Shown here: positions 37,743 through 47,516 of the stretch, in pieces
How the letters are laid out: every line of letters starts with the position of its first letter
How positions within the stretch are numbered: the stretch's first letter is position 1
Assembly (NCBI GenBank): GCA_900102065.1
Contig: FMVK01000014.1
Span: 30,595-94,594 of the forward strand
Length of the DNA: 64,000 bases
Direction: 5' to 3'
Origin: Lachnospiraceae bacterium XPB1003
Lineage (GTDB): Bacteria; Bacillota; Clostridia; Lachnospirales; Lachnospiraceae
The notes under the pieces: model-generated
Seen by the model: only the letters and a program-made list of their open reading frames with translations
What the model was told of the DNA's origin: nothing
The model's database searches: none
Position numbers and translations under genes: made by a program

Positions 37743-38735
37743 ATGTATTTTATTGTTTTTACAGGCGGAGAAAAAAATCCTTTATTTGATACGCTGATGG
37801 CGGATGCTGATATACCGGGAAGATCTGAGGTCACGGGTATCATTCCTCATATTCCCGAAAGCAGATCAAAGCTTTGGAAGTTTCATCATAAGCGTGGCCT
37901 TAACAGAAATGCGCCTGCTCCTTTTAAAGGTATCTGGGGAAAATATGCAGCAGATGCGGAGATGAAAGTGGAAGCGGCAGCTGCGGCTCACCCGGGAGAG
38001 ACACTTGCACTCATCTTCAGCAATCTGGCTATGGTTTATTATGAACCGGCTTCGTTGAAGAAATGGAAAGAAAAGTATAAGCTCAAGCTCTTTTTGTATC
38101 TCGTGGATAAGCATGATTCGGTCTATGCTGCGGATGCCATAAACGCAGCGGGTGTCGGAACCTTTGATAAGGTATTTACTTTCTCGCATGATGACGCGGA
38201 CAGATTCGGCTTCGGATATTTTGACTGTTACTATTCAAAGCAGAAAGTAAAGAACTGTACCGAACCTGAATACGATGCTTTCTTCTGGGGAACAGACGGA
38301 GGGAGACGTGCCAAAGCAGAGAGTATATACAGGCAGCTTACTGATGCGGGATTAAAGGTACGCATGGGCATATGCTATACGGAGATCACCGGAGATGAGA
38401 TCCCGGGGATCACCTACAATGAGCCCATTCCCTATGAAGAGCTTTTAAAGAACGCAATGGCAAGCAGATGCCTTATAGATATCACGGGATATTACAGCGG
38501 TGGCGTATCTCTTAGATATTTCGAAGCCATCACCATGGGAAAGAAGCTTCTGACGGATAATGAACAGGCGAAAAAAATGCGCCTGTATGATGACAAACAG
38601 ATACTGGTACCGAGAGATATAAATGACATCGGAGCAGAGATGATCGATATGATAAGGAAAGAAACCGAGCTGCCTGTATATAACGGAGAGTTTTCTCCGG
38701 CTCATCTCCTGGATATGTGTGAAAAATATGAATGA
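37743..38735 (+). CDS. Putative GT-B glycosyltransferase of unassigned family
   Basis: 330 residues without strong family signatures. The C-terminal half has a GT1/CgeB-like outline: YDAFFWGTDGGRRAKAESIY, then IPYEELLKNAMASRC and a late ITGYYSGGVSLRYFEAITMG glutamate-containing loop. It lies among glycosyltransferase genes and overlaps the next one by 8 bp. A transferase role is likely by context and outline only. Confidence 0.55.
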   Translation: MYFIVFTGGEKNPLFDTLMADADIPGRSEVTGIIPHIPESRSKLWKFHHKRGLNRNAPAPFKGIWGKYAADAEMKVEAAAAAHPGETLALIFSNLAMVYYEPASLKKWKEKYKLKLFLYLVDKHDSVYAADAINAAGVGTFDKVFTFSHDDADRFGFGYFDCYYSKQKVKNCTEPEYDAFFWGTDGGRRAKAESIYRQLTDAGLKVRMGICYTEITGDEIPGITYNEPIPYEELLKNAMASRCLIDITGYYSGGVSLRYFEAITMGKKLLTDNEQAKKMRLYDDKQILVPRDINDIGAEMIDMIRKETELPVYNGEFSPAHLLDMCEKYE

Positions 38736-39738
38736 TCTTATCAGCGTAATAATTCCTGTTTATAAAGTGGAAGAATATCTGGATGACTGCATGCGCAGCA
38801 TTCTGGATCAGACATATCGTAATCTAGAGATAATCCTGGTGGACGACGGCGGTACCACAGACCGATGCCCCGAAATGTGTGATGAATATGCGGCAGCAGA
38901 TGAGCGCATAAAGGTGATACACAAGAAAAACGGCGGACTGTCGGATGCAAGGAACGCGGGACTTGAGATCGCAACGGGCAGGTGGATCGTCTTTATAGAT
39001 TCGGATGATTATGCATCTCCGGATATGATAAAGAAGCTTGCGGATGCAGCGGATGAGACCGGCGCGGGACTGGTATGGTGCGGATTTAAGGAGATACCTG
39101 CGGAGAGCGTATATTCAAAAGATGATTTTGAAGAAAACGATAAGGATAACAGCAAGACCGAGATAAAAGTCAGATCAAACAAAGAAGCCGAAATGCTTTT
39201 CTACGAGCCGGGAAAAATGGGCGAGTGTATGGTGGCATGGAATAAGCTTTATCTGAGGGACCTGTTCTTTGATGATGATAAGATCCGCTATCCGAAGGGA
39301 AAGATCTTCGAAGACGGATATACCACATATAAGCTTATATATAAGGCCGAAAAAGTCGCTGTGATAGATGAAGCAATGTATTTCTACAGGCAGCGCAAAG
39401 ACAGTATAATGAATAAAAATGCCGACAGGAACTACAGGGCCGCAAGAGAAGCGGGAGCAGGGAAACTGAAGTTCTTCATAGAGCATGATGAGAAGGAATT
39501 GTATTTAAAAGAACTGAATCTGAATATCTATTCTGCCATAAGATTCTATGAGGCGGCACAGGATAAGACAGGTAAGAAAGAAACAAGAGAATGGTTCTTT
39601 GAAATATATAATGAGTACTTTAAGAAAGAAAAGTGGCCCGCAGCCAAGAAGCTCAGGATGAAAGCTTTTGCGATGGGTTATCCATTTTATAAAGTGCTCA
39701 GCATGTTTGAAGGAACATATAATAAACTGAAAAAGTAA
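38728..39738 (+). CDS. Glycosyltransferase, GT2 type
   Basis: 336 residues from ATG 38728. The GT-A start SVIIPVYKVEEYLDDCMRS, then LVDDGGTTDRCP, NGGLSDARNAGLE and FIDSDDYASP are typical GT2 motifs, with the DxD in SDD. A C-terminal helical region follows. It overlaps the upstream gene by 8 bp. The next gene is 102 bp away, the largest gap inside this part of the locus. Confidence 0.9.
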   Translation: MNDLISVIIPVYKVEEYLDDCMRSILDQTYRNLEIILVDDGGTTDRCPEMCDEYAAADERIKVIHKKNGGLSDARNAGLEIATGRWIVFIDSDDYASPDMIKKLADAADETGAGLVWCGFKEIPAESVYSKDDFEENDKDNSKTEIKVRSNKEAEMLFYEPGKMGECMVAWNKLYLRDLFFDDDKIRYPKGKIFEDGYTTYKLIYKAEKVAVIDEAMYFYRQRKDSIMNKNADRNYRAAREAGAGKLKFFIEHDEKELYLKELNLNIYSAIRFYEAAQDKTGKKETREWFFEIYNEYFKKEKWPAAKKLRMKAFAMGYPFYKVLSMFEGTYNKLKK

Positions 39739-39840
39739 TAAACTGAAAACGCAATAAAGTTTTCTACTGATATGGACCATAATTAACGGACATTATAAGA
39801 TAAACGGTTCGTAAATTTACGTCAGGTGGAGGAATAAAGA

Positions 39841-40758
39841 ATGGCAGATAAAGAATTTAAACTTTCGGTTCCGGTAATGATGATAATCTTCAACAGACCG
39901 GATACGACCAAAGAAGTATTTGAGGAGATCAGAAGAGCAAAGCCTCCCAAGTTCTATATCGTGTCCGACGCTCCCAGAGAAGGCAGGGAAGATGATGTGG
40001 AGAAGGTTAAGGCCTGCAGGGAATACGTGGAGTCTCATATAGACTGGCCCTGTGAGGTGATAAAGGATTATGCCGAGACCAATATGGGCTGCAAGATGCG
40101 CATGGCTTCCGGTATAACAAATGTTTTATCAAAGGAACCCTATACCATAATACTCGAGGATGACGTTGTTCCTGTTCCGGAGTTCTTCAGATATTGTGAG
40201 GAAATGCTCAAGCTCTATGAGAATGATGAGCGTGTGATGATGATCTCCGGTACGAATCTCATCAGGGATCACAAGATAGATGCACCTTATACTTTCTCAT
40301 GCTTCTCAAGCATCTGGGGATGGGCTACATGGGCCCGTGCATGGAAAGATTATGATGTGGACGTAAAGAACTGGCCTGAGCTTAAGAAGAAGGGCACGTT
40401 GAAAACTGTACAGGGCGGCGGATTTGCATATATGTTCCTGTCCAATCATATTGACAGTGTATATACACATGAGAAGGATACCTGGGATATACAGTGGGAT
40501 TATTGCAGGCATACTCATCACGGGCTTGGAATAGTTCCGAGGGAGAATCTGATACGTAATATCGGATTCGACAGAGAGGATGCCACTCATACTACGTGGC
40601 ACACGGAGGAAGACTTCTCCTGCGGAACGGTAGAGTTCCCGTTAAAAAAGATCCTGCCCATAAAGCGTGATGTTGAATACGATCGCGCATATATAAAGAA
40701 ATACTACGGAATGAAGAAGTTCGTGGAAGCAGTTGCCAAGAGACTGAAGCTGTTCTGA
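39841..40758 (+). CDS. GT-A glycosyltransferase-like protein
   Basis: 305 residues. The N-terminus (VPVMMIIFNRPDTTKEVFEE, FYIVSDAPREGRE) and ILEDDVVPVPEFFRYCEEML give a GT-A outline with an EDD metal site, and SSIWGWATWARAWKDY is typical of bacterial surface-glycan transferases of this type. The strong ribosome site GGTGGAGG and a 12-bp palindrome (39810-39821) precede it. Confidence 0.8.
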   Translation: MADKEFKLSVPVMMIIFNRPDTTKEVFEEIRRAKPPKFYIVSDAPREGREDDVEKVKACREYVESHIDWPCEVIKDYAETNMGCKMRMASGITNVLSKEPYTIILEDDVVPVPEFFRYCEEMLKLYENDERVMMISGTNLIRDHKIDAPYTFSCFSSIWGWATWARAWKDYDVDVKNWPELKKKGTLKTVQGGGFAYMFLSNHIDSVYTHEKDTWDIQWDYCRHTHHGLGIVPRENLIRNIGFDREDATHTTWHTEEDFSCGTVEFPLKKILPIKRDVEYDRAYIKKYYGMKKFVEAVAKRLKLF

Positions 40759-40848
40759 GAATGGCAGGGGAACTGATGGATTACGTACACAGGTTAACTT
40801 GCGGGATGGTTGAGTTATAAAGAAAGAAAACCGGCACGGAGGTGGATG

Positions 40849-41319
40849 ATGAAAGAGATCAAGCTTATAGTTTATGATTTTGACGGAGTAATGACGGACA
40901 ATCATGTATTTGTTGACGAGAACGGTAAGGAGACAGTAATGGTCAACAGAGGCGACGGCTGGGGCGTAAATATGATAAGAGCTCTGGGAATACGTCAGGT
41001 GATCATTTCCACAGAGGTCAATCCCGTGGTGGAGAAGCGTGCAAACAAGCTTAAGCTTGATGTGATACACGGCGTTGAAGATAAGAGGATTACTGTTATC
41101 AAATACTGCGAGCAGGAAGGTATCGATCTGCAGGACGTGATGTATATCGGAAATGATCTTAATGATTATGAAGCCATGAATGTGGTGGGAGTAAAAGGCG
41201 TTCCCGCCGATGCCGAGCCTGAGGTTAAAAAGATCGCTGACTGGGTATCAAGTAAAAACGGCGGTGACGGAGTAGTGAGAGATCTCGCAAGGACACTTTC
41301 GGAAGTGGCTTCTGTGTGA
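40849..41319 (+). CDS. KdsC-like HAD phosphatase
   Basis: 156 residues from ATG 40849, 6 nt after GGAGG. HAD motif I is YDFDGVMTDNHV and motif IV is YIGNDLNDYEAM, as in KDO-8-phosphate phosphatase and the C-terminal part of some acylneuraminate cytidylyltransferases. It probably dephosphorylates a sugar-acid or sugar phosphate precursor. No matching synthase or CMP-transferase is seen in this window. Confidence 0.85.
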   Translation: MKEIKLIVYDFDGVMTDNHVFVDENGKETVMVNRGDGWGVNMIRALGIRQVIISTEVNPVVEKRANKLKLDVIHGVEDKRITVIKYCEQEGIDLQDVMYIGNDLNDYEAMNVVGVKGVPADAEPEVKKIADWVSSKNGGDGVVRDLARTLSEVASV

Positions 41320-41335
41320 TCGCAAAGGAGTAGAA

Positions 41336-42148
41336 ATGCTTTGGGTTTTAATGACAACATTCAACAGGAAAGATAAGACTATCGCGTGTATCGAATCGAT
41401 CAAAAAAGCATACAGCGAAGATTTTATCGTTGTTGATGCGGATGCGGGAAGCGATGACGGAACAAAGGAAGCTCTGAAAAAATGTGGGATGGAAACCCAC
41501 ATACTCAGATGCAACAGAGAGATATTCTGGAACGGCGGAATGCGTGCCTCAATGTCTTATGCTTCAATACATGCGGCGGAAGAAGATATGATACTGTTAG
41601 TCAATGATGACGTGGTTTTCTTCCCCGATTCCATCGACAAGCTCTACGGAAGACTTACGGAATCCGGCGCGGATGCTGCAGTGGGTGCCATGTGTGATTC
41701 CTTCGGCAATCAGACATACGGCGGAGTAAGGATGAGATCGAAACACTTTGCAAGATTTGAACTCATCGCGCCTGTTGAAGAATATACATATTGTGATACA
41801 TTTAATTGCAATTGCCTCTTAATGTCAAAAAGATGTATGATGAATGCCGGTAATCTTGATGCGGCATATGTTCACAGCATGGGAGATTATGACTACGGAA
41901 TGAGGATGAAGAGACTGGGACTGAAGGTCATCTGCAGCTCTGAATTCACAGGTGAGTGTGAGGGCAATGATACTGCGGGCAGCTGGATGGACAAGAACCT
42001 TGAGAGAAAGGTGAGACTTGAGAAGAAGGAAAGCCCCAAGGGACTTCCGGCCGGTGACTGGTATCATTTTGTGAAGAAGAATTACGGACTGATACCGGCA
42101 TGTTACCATTCGGCAACACCGTATATCAGGATCCTGATAGGAAAATAA
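41336..42148 (+). CDS. Glycosyltransferase, GT2 type (rhamnosyltransferase-like)
   Basis: 270 residues. It opens WVLMTTFNRKDKTIACIESI, with FIVVDADAGSDDGT, a WNGGMRASMSYA loop and the metal-binding LLVNDDVVFFPD, as in bacterial GT2 rhamnosyltransferase-like proteins. The late GDYDYGMRMKRLG supplies the catalytic-base region. It is 16 bp after the phosphatase gene and 29 bp before the UDP-xylose synthase. Confidence 0.87.
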   Translation: MLWVLMTTFNRKDKTIACIESIKKAYSEDFIVVDADAGSDDGTKEALKKCGMETHILRCNREIFWNGGMRASMSYASIHAAEEDMILLVNDDVVFFPDSIDKLYGRLTESGADAAVGAMCDSFGNQTYGGVRMRSKHFARFELIAPVEEYTYCDTFNCNCLLMSKRCMMNAGNLDAAYVHSMGDYDYGMRMKRLGLKVICSSEFTGECEGNDTAGSWMDKNLERKVRLEKKESPKGLPAGDWYHFVKKNYGLIPACYHSATPYIRILIGK

Positions 42149-42177
42149 ATTACAGAAACACAGTAAGGAGATAAATC

Positions 42178-43113
42178 ATGGGAAAGAGAATACTGGTAAC
42201 GGGCGGAGCAGGATTTTTGGGCTCCCATCTCTGCGACAGACTGATAAAAGAGGGAAATGATGTTATCTGTCTTGATAACCTTTTTACAGGTAACAAGAAT
42301 AATATAAGACATCTGATCGGCAATCCGTATTTTGAATTTATAAGACATGATGTCACGGTGCCCATCGTGATCGAAGTGGATCAGATCTACAACCTGGCAT
42401 GCCCCGCAAGCCCGGTTCATTATCAGTACAATCCCATCAAGACGACCAAGACTTCCGTACTCGGAGCAATGAACATGCTGGGACTTGCTAAGAGAGTTCA
42501 CGCACGCATTCTCCAGGCTTCTACATCGGAAGTGTACGGAGATCCGGAAGTTCATCCCCAGCCCGAAAGCTACAGAGGATGTGTAAATACTATCGGAATC
42601 CGTTCCTGCTATGACGAAGGAAAGAGAGTTGCCGAGACTCTGTTCTTTGATTATCACAGAATGCACAATGTAGATATCAAAGTAATGAGAATATTCAATA
42701 CTTACGGTCCCAACATGCATCCCGCTGACGGAAGAGTAGTATCCAACTTCATCATGCAGGCACTGCAGGGAAAAGATATCACCGTATACGGAGACGGATC
42801 TCAGACCAGGAGCTTCTGCTATGTGGATGACCTTATCGAAGGTATGGTAAGACTCATGAATTCAAGAGACGGATTCACGGGACCTGTGAATATCGGTAAT
42901 CCCGGAGAGTTCACCATCAAGCAGTTGGCGGAGATGGTGATCGACCTTACCGGATCCTCTTCCAGGATCGTATATGAGCCGCTTCCTTCTGACGATCCTA
43001 CACAGCGCAGACCCGTGATCGAGCTTGCTAAGAAGGAACTTGACTGGGAGCCTGCTATCCCTCTCGAGGAAGGATTGCGCAAGACTATAGAGTATTTTAA
43101 ACAGTTTGCCTGA
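42178..43113 (+). CDS. UDP-glucuronate decarboxylase (UDP-xylose synthase)
   Basis: 311 residues. NAD loop [15 protein letters not shown], then the UXS signatures [25 protein letters not shown] and [12 protein letters not shown] (Tyr and Lys of the active site). It converts UDP-glucuronate to UDP-xylose. The presence of xylose or a 4-keto-pentose derivative in the glycan is therefore likely. The ribosome site is AAGGAG. Codon use is more optimised than that of neighbouring transferases. Confidence 0.93.
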   Translation: MGKRILVTGGAGFLGSHLCDRLIKEGNDVICLDNLFTGNKNNIRHLIGNPYFEFIRHDVTVPIVIEVDQIYNLACPASPVHYQYNPIKTTKTSVLGAMNMLGLAKRVHARILQASTSEVYGDPEVHPQPESYRGCVNTIGIRSCYDEGKRVAETLFFDYHRMHNVDIKVMRIFNTYGPNMHPADGRVVSNFIMQALQGKDITVYGDGSQTRSFCYVDDLIEGMVRLMNSRDGFTGPVNIGNPGEFTIKQLAEMVIDLTGSSSRIVYEPLPSDDPTQRRPVIELAKKELDWEPAIPLEEGLRKTIEYFKQFA

Positions 43114-43127
43114 AGTAAAGATAGCGG

Positions 43128-44414
43128 ATGAAAGATGAAATAAAGAAAAAAACATCGAAGACAGGCCGACTGATAGCCTGGATCCCCTTTGCGGCTGTGA
43201 TAATACTTGTATTTGTATTCTCGTCACAGCCCGGTGCAAGGTCGAAAGCAACAAGTATGCTAATATCATCAAAAGTATACTTATTATCAACAGGGGATAG
43301 TGCATCCAATGGACGTGTTCCCGAGATATTTGACTATTGGACGAGAGTAGTGCTGCATATGTTTGAATATGCGGCATTGTCTTTTTTTACGGGGATAGTG
43401 GTTTCGGTCAACGGTTTCAGAGGAAAGCTCAGATTCCTGTACATGTTCTTCGCAGGAGCGTTCATCGCTTTTGCTGATGAATTCTTCCAGATATTCGTCT
43501 ATGACAGATACGGAGATATAGGCGACTTCACTGCGGACTGCGTCAGCGTGATAATGATGGCTGCAGTATTCTATATCTGCGGCGGATGGCTCGATAAGAA
43601 GAGGAAGAAAAAGGATGGCACCGGGAAGAGTAAGCAGGAAGGGAGACGCCCCTTCATGAATTTCGTGATCGATGATATAAGCTTCGATACGGCCATAGAC
43701 CGGATCATGGAGATGGCAGGTGAAGGGAAGCATTATATCGTGACACCCAATGCCGATCATATAGTGAAGCTTCAAAAGGATGAGCAGTTCCTTAAGATAT
43801 ATGAGAAGGCGGATCTTGTAACGGCTGACGGTATGCCACTCCTATGGATCGCGGATTCGCTGGGCAATCCACTTACAGAGAAGATAAGCGGTGCGGATAT
43901 AATGCCTGCGGTATGCGAGCGGGCTGCCAAAGAAAAGAAGTCCGTATTCCTGCTTGGAGGAAGAGAGGGTGTGGCAGATAAAGCTGCGGCCAATCTAAAG
44001 AAGAAATATAAGGGGCTCATCATTGCAGGGACTTATGCGCCGCCCATGGGCTTTGACGAAGAGCTGTGCGAAGAGGATGAGGTGGAACCTGAAGAGAGTG
44101 ATGTGGAGAAAGCTGTAAGGGCTGTAAACAAAGCTTCCCCCGATATCCTGGTAGTTTGTATGGGGGCACCGAAGCAGGAGAAATTCATCGCAAGGCATAT
44201 GGATGAGATGAACTTCCATGTGGCGCTGCCGGTGGGAGCGGCGATAGATTTCGCGGCAGGTGAATATAAGAGAGCACCCCTATGGATGCGGAATGCGGGA
44301 CTGGAATGGTTCTACAGATTCTTCCAGGAACCCGGACGATTATTTAAAAGATATTTTATAGATGATATGAAAATATTTATATTAGCATGGAAATATAAGG
44401 ATGTGATGAGATGA
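43128..44414 (+). CDS. VanZ-like membrane domain fused to WecG/TagA/CpsF glycosyltransferase
   Basis: 428 residues. Residues 1 to about 155 are a VanZ-like domain: a first membrane segment, then FSSQPG, an RVVLHMFEYAALSFF helix and the signature DEFFQIFVYDRYGDIGDFTAD. After a basic linker (about 156-180) comes a complete GT26 domain: IVTPNADHIVKLQ, LVTADGMPLLW, FLLGGREGVADKAA, VVCMGAPKQEKFI and a C-terminal EWFYRFFQEPGRLFKRY membrane-binding tail. TagA-type enzymes add N-acetylmannosamine or a similar sugar to a polyprenyl-linked acceptor. The reading frame is uninterrupted, so the fusion looks real. Confidence 0.88.
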   Translation: MKDEIKKKTSKTGRLIAWIPFAAVIILVFVFSSQPGARSKATSMLISSKVYLLSTGDSASNGRVPEIFDYWTRVVLHMFEYAALSFFTGIVVSVNGFRGKLRFLYMFFAGAFIAFADEFFQIFVYDRYGDIGDFTADCVSVIMMAAVFYICGGWLDKKRKKKDGTGKSKQEGRRPFMNFVIDDISFDTAIDRIMEMAGEGKHYIVTPNADHIVKLQKDEQFLKIYEKADLVTADGMPLLWIADSLGNPLTEKISGADIMPAVCERAAKEKKSVFLLGGREGVADKAAANLKKKYKGLIIAGTYAPPMGFDEELCEEDEVEPEESDVEKAVRAVNKASPDILVVCMGAPKQEKFIARHMDEMNFHVALPVGAAIDFAAGEYKRAPLWMRNAGLEWFYRFFQEPGRLFKRYFIDDMKIFILAWKYKDVMR

Positions 44415-45535
44415 GAATAGCGGTAGATCTGACAAGTTTAAGCGGAAACCTCTCGGGGCTCGAGAGATATGCGGCGAATATTACACAGTCCATGATACGA
44501 CTGGGCCGTGAAAGTAAAAGATACAGACGTATCAAATGGATACTCGTTGTCCGTAATACTGTTCCCGAATTCGTGAAGGAACTACATGAAGAGATGAAGG
44601 GCGATATAAGAGTTGCGATGGTAAAGGGCGGCAAGCTTTTTATCAATCAGTTGAAACTCCCTGCCGTGATGTGGAGGATAAAGGCTGACGTATATCTGTT
44701 CCCGGCATTTCCTGTGCCGCTTCTGTTCGGCGGGAAAAAGGGAAGCCGTATCTTTGGACTGATCGCAGATACTGCGGTATTCGATGTCCCGGAGACCATG
44801 AAGCTCAGATCGAGACTTCTCTTCGGTGCGGGGCTTAAGCATACAGCTAATGTCTGTGGCGGGATAATAACAATATCCGAATTCTCGAAATCAAGGATAA
44901 AAGAACATCTGAATCCTCTGGGAAAAGTGGTCATGGCACCCTGCGCAGCTGATGATATGATCGGCAAAGACGCAGTGGGAAAATACGGCCTCCCGGATCG
45001 TTATATCCTTGCATGTTCCACGCTGGAGCCCAGAAAGAATACAGCGCTCATAGCTGAGGCTTACGGAAGCCTTGTAAAAGAGATGAGCGATAAAGAGCTT
45101 CCGCCTCTTGTCCTGGCAGGCCGGAACGGATGGAAGATGAAAGAAGAGATAGAGAAGATCTGCGGTGAGCTGGGCGAACGCGTTCTGGTTCCGGGATTTA
45201 TTGATGATGAAGACTTAGGCGACCTCTACGCCCATGCGGATATCTTCGTGGATGCATCTGTATATGAAGGCTTTGACATGCCTCCTCTTGAAGCAATGAA
45301 ATGTAATGTAAAAAAGATCATCCTGTCGGATATCACCGTTCATCGTGAAGTGTTCGGCGATACAGTAAAATATTTTAAGAGCGGTGATGCTAAGGAACTT
45401 GCGGAATGCATAAAGAAATGTATCGAAGGGGATGACAGGATAAAGCCGGATGAGATAAGTGCTGTGACGGAGAAGTATTCATGGGAGAGCAGTGCGAAGA
45501 TCCTGTTGAATGAGTTTACGGGGAAGGCACTATGA
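44411..45535 (+). CDS. Glycosyltransferase, GT4 type
   Basis: 374 residues, sharing ATGA with the upstream gene. It starts MRIAVDLTSLSGNLSGLERY and has ILACSTLEPRKNTALIAEAY and SVYEGFDMPPLEAMKCN, typical of GT4 mannosyl/glucosyl transferases with E-x7-E donor binding. It overlaps the next gene by 4 bp. Confidence 0.9.
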   Translation: MRIAVDLTSLSGNLSGLERYAANITQSMIRLGRESKRYRRIKWILVVRNTVPEFVKELHEEMKGDIRVAMVKGGKLFINQLKLPAVMWRIKADVYLFPAFPVPLLFGGKKGSRIFGLIADTAVFDVPETMKLRSRLLFGAGLKHTANVCGGIITISEFSKSRIKEHLNPLGKVVMAPCAADDMIGKDAVGKYGLPDRYILACSTLEPRKNTALIAEAYGSLVKEMSDKELPPLVLAGRNGWKMKEEIEKICGELGERVLVPGFIDDEDLGDLYAHADIFVDASVYEGFDMPPLEAMKCNVKKIILSDITVHREVFGDTVKYFKSGDAKELAECIKKCIEGDDRIKPDEISAVTEKYSWESSAKILLNEFTGKAL

Positions 45536-46470
45536 GCAAACCGTCAGTCAGTATCATCGTGCCTGTATATAACGCTGAGAGATATCTGGAAGACTGTATA
45601 GAGAGTCTCATCGGACAGACATATCGTGATATCGAGATCATACTTGTTGATGACGGATCGACTGACGGAAGCAAAGAGATATGCGAGAGATATGCAGTAA
45701 GCGATAGTCGGATAAAGCTTATCCATAAGAGGAACGGCGGCGCAGGATCGGCGCGCAACTCAGGGCTTGCGGCTTCCAAGGGAGAATATATCTACTTCTG
45801 TGACAGCGATGATACCATCAGACCGGAGACTATAGAGAGATCCGTGGATGCAGCGGTATCCGAAGATGCGGACCTTGTAATGTTCGGAGCAGAGACTGTT
45901 ACGGGATCCGGAGACAGGATCACAAATGATCCTTATGAGAAGAAGCATGATTACAGCAGTATACGTGATCCGAAAGCTCTCTTTACGGAGATGAAGAAGA
46001 ATGATGAGTATGCATGCTGCGTGCCGTTTTTATTCATGCGCAGAACTGTGATCAGATCCGGATTCATCAGGACTATCCATGAGGATGAACTCTTTACGCC
46101 TCAGATTATCTATTCGGCAAGGAGAGCAGTGGTGCTCCCTGATATATTCTATATTAGAAAGCTGCATGAGAATTCCGTTACTACGACGAAGAAATGCGAG
46201 AAGAATTATTTGGCCATGCTCCATGTGATCGCAGGCCTTGAGAAGATAGAGAACAAGGATGCCACCCTGGTCTCACATATCTGTGACCTGTATCGCACCA
46301 TCAATGTGATGTACTCGGGTTTTGATGAGGCGGAGAAAGAAAAGGTAAAAGAGAAAAAGAAAAAAGCAGATAAGCATTTTATCAAAATGATGATAGGTTC
46401 AAAGGCTGAGTACAGAAAGTTCTATCGTCATGCAGTATTGTCGAAGATCTATCATGCAGGAAAGTATTGA
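45532..46470 (+). CDS. Glycosyltransferase, GT2 type
   Basis: 312 residues. The GT-A core is SVSIIVPVYNAERYLEDCIE, LVDDGSTDGSKEICE, NGGAGSARNSGLAASKG and FCDSDDTIRPE (DxD). A C-terminal helical, lysine-rich region follows. It shares 4-bp overlaps with both neighbours. The sugar specificity is unknown. Confidence 0.9.
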   Translation: MSKPSVSIIVPVYNAERYLEDCIESLIGQTYRDIEIILVDDGSTDGSKEICERYAVSDSRIKLIHKRNGGAGSARNSGLAASKGEYIYFCDSDDTIRPETIERSVDAAVSEDADLVMFGAETVTGSGDRITNDPYEKKHDYSSIRDPKALFTEMKKNDEYACCVPFLFMRRTVIRSGFIRTIHEDELFTPQIIYSARRAVVLPDIFYIRKLHENSVTTTKKCEKNYLAMLHVIAGLEKIENKDATLVSHICDLYRTINVMYSGFDEAEKEKVKEKKKKADKHFIKMMIGSKAEYRKFYRHAVLSKIYHAGKY

Positions 46471-47480
46471 AGAAATTGGATGAGCTTATGAGAGGGGCAG
46501 GCGGAACAGGAAAGATACTGACAGTTGCCGTCGCTGCCTATAACGTAGAAAAATATATAAGGTCTGCCATGGACAGTTTCCTGCAGGTTAAGAATGCAGA
46601 GAAACTGGAAGTTCTTGTCTTTGACGATGGCGGAACCGATGATACTTTTAAGATCTGTGAAGAGTATGCCGGGAAACTTCCGGATTCGATCCGTCTCATA
46701 CATACGGAGAACGGAGGACATGGGAATGTGATCAATTCCGGGATCAGAGAAGCGACGGGACTTTATTACAAAGTCGTAGACGGTGATGACAGACTTGATC
46801 CCGCAGGCCTTGATCATCTGATCGAGATACTGGAAGAGACAGATGCGGATATAGTATTTAATTCCTTTGATACTTTTGATGATGAGACAGGGGAGACCAC
46901 TTCTGTCATCGGACAGAAGGCGGAGATACACAGAAACAGGAAGATAGGTCTTTCGGATCACTGGAAGGATCTGACTTTCAGGATGCATGCCATGACTTTT
47001 AAGAGCAAGCTGCTTTTAGAGAATGATGTGAAGGTTGCTCTGCATCGTTTCTATGTAGATAAGGAATATGTCTTAAAAGGACTCTTAGGTGCAGATACCG
47101 TATATGTGGATGATACGGTCATTTATCATTACAGACTTGGACGTGACGGGCAGAGTGTGAGCATGAGCGGTACGAAGAAGCATTACAGAGATCATGAAGA
47201 TCTCGTGATGAATATGCTCAAAGCCGCAGACGGGATTGAAGATTTATCATATAAATCTGAACTGTGCAAGGAGTTCATCCGTCCGTATGTATATAAACAG
47301 TATATGATATTTGCTCACTTCGGAAAGAAGAAAGAGTTCAGAGATTATGATAAGACTCTTTATAACGACTACAGAGAATACTATGACAGTGTCACAAGAA
47401 AGAAACTGACACTTCTGAGAAAATGCGGATCTCTCCTGATCCCGATATGGGATCTGATAGATCATGAAGCATTTCTGTAA
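46467..47480 (+). CDS. Glycosyltransferase, GT2 type
   Basis: 337 residues if TTG 46467 is the start, after AGGAAAG; ATG 46488 is an alternative just before the conserved domain. The GT-A core reads LTVAVAAYNVEKYIRSAMDS, VFDDGGTDDTFKICEE, GGHGNVINSGIREATG and VDGDDRLDP. It overlaps the previous stop by 4 bp. It is one of several GT2 enzymes in a row. Confidence 0.87.
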   Translation: MKKLDELMRGAGGTGKILTVAVAAYNVEKYIRSAMDSFLQVKNAEKLEVLVFDDGGTDDTFKICEEYAGKLPDSIRLIHTENGGHGNVINSGIREATGLYYKVVDGDDRLDPAGLDHLIEILEETDADIVFNSFDTFDDETGETTSVIGQKAEIHRNRKIGLSDHWKDLTFRMHAMTFKSKLLLENDVKVALHRFYVDKEYVLKGLLGADTVYVDDTVIYHYRLGRDGQSVSMSGTKKHYRDHEDLVMNMLKAADGIEDLSYKSELCKEFIRPYVYKQYMIFAHFGKKKEFRDYDKTLYNDYREYYDSVTRKKLTLLRKCGSLLIPIWDLIDHEAFL

Positions 47481-47516
47481 ATATAATACTGTGAATAAAC
47501 CACCTTGGTGCAGATC

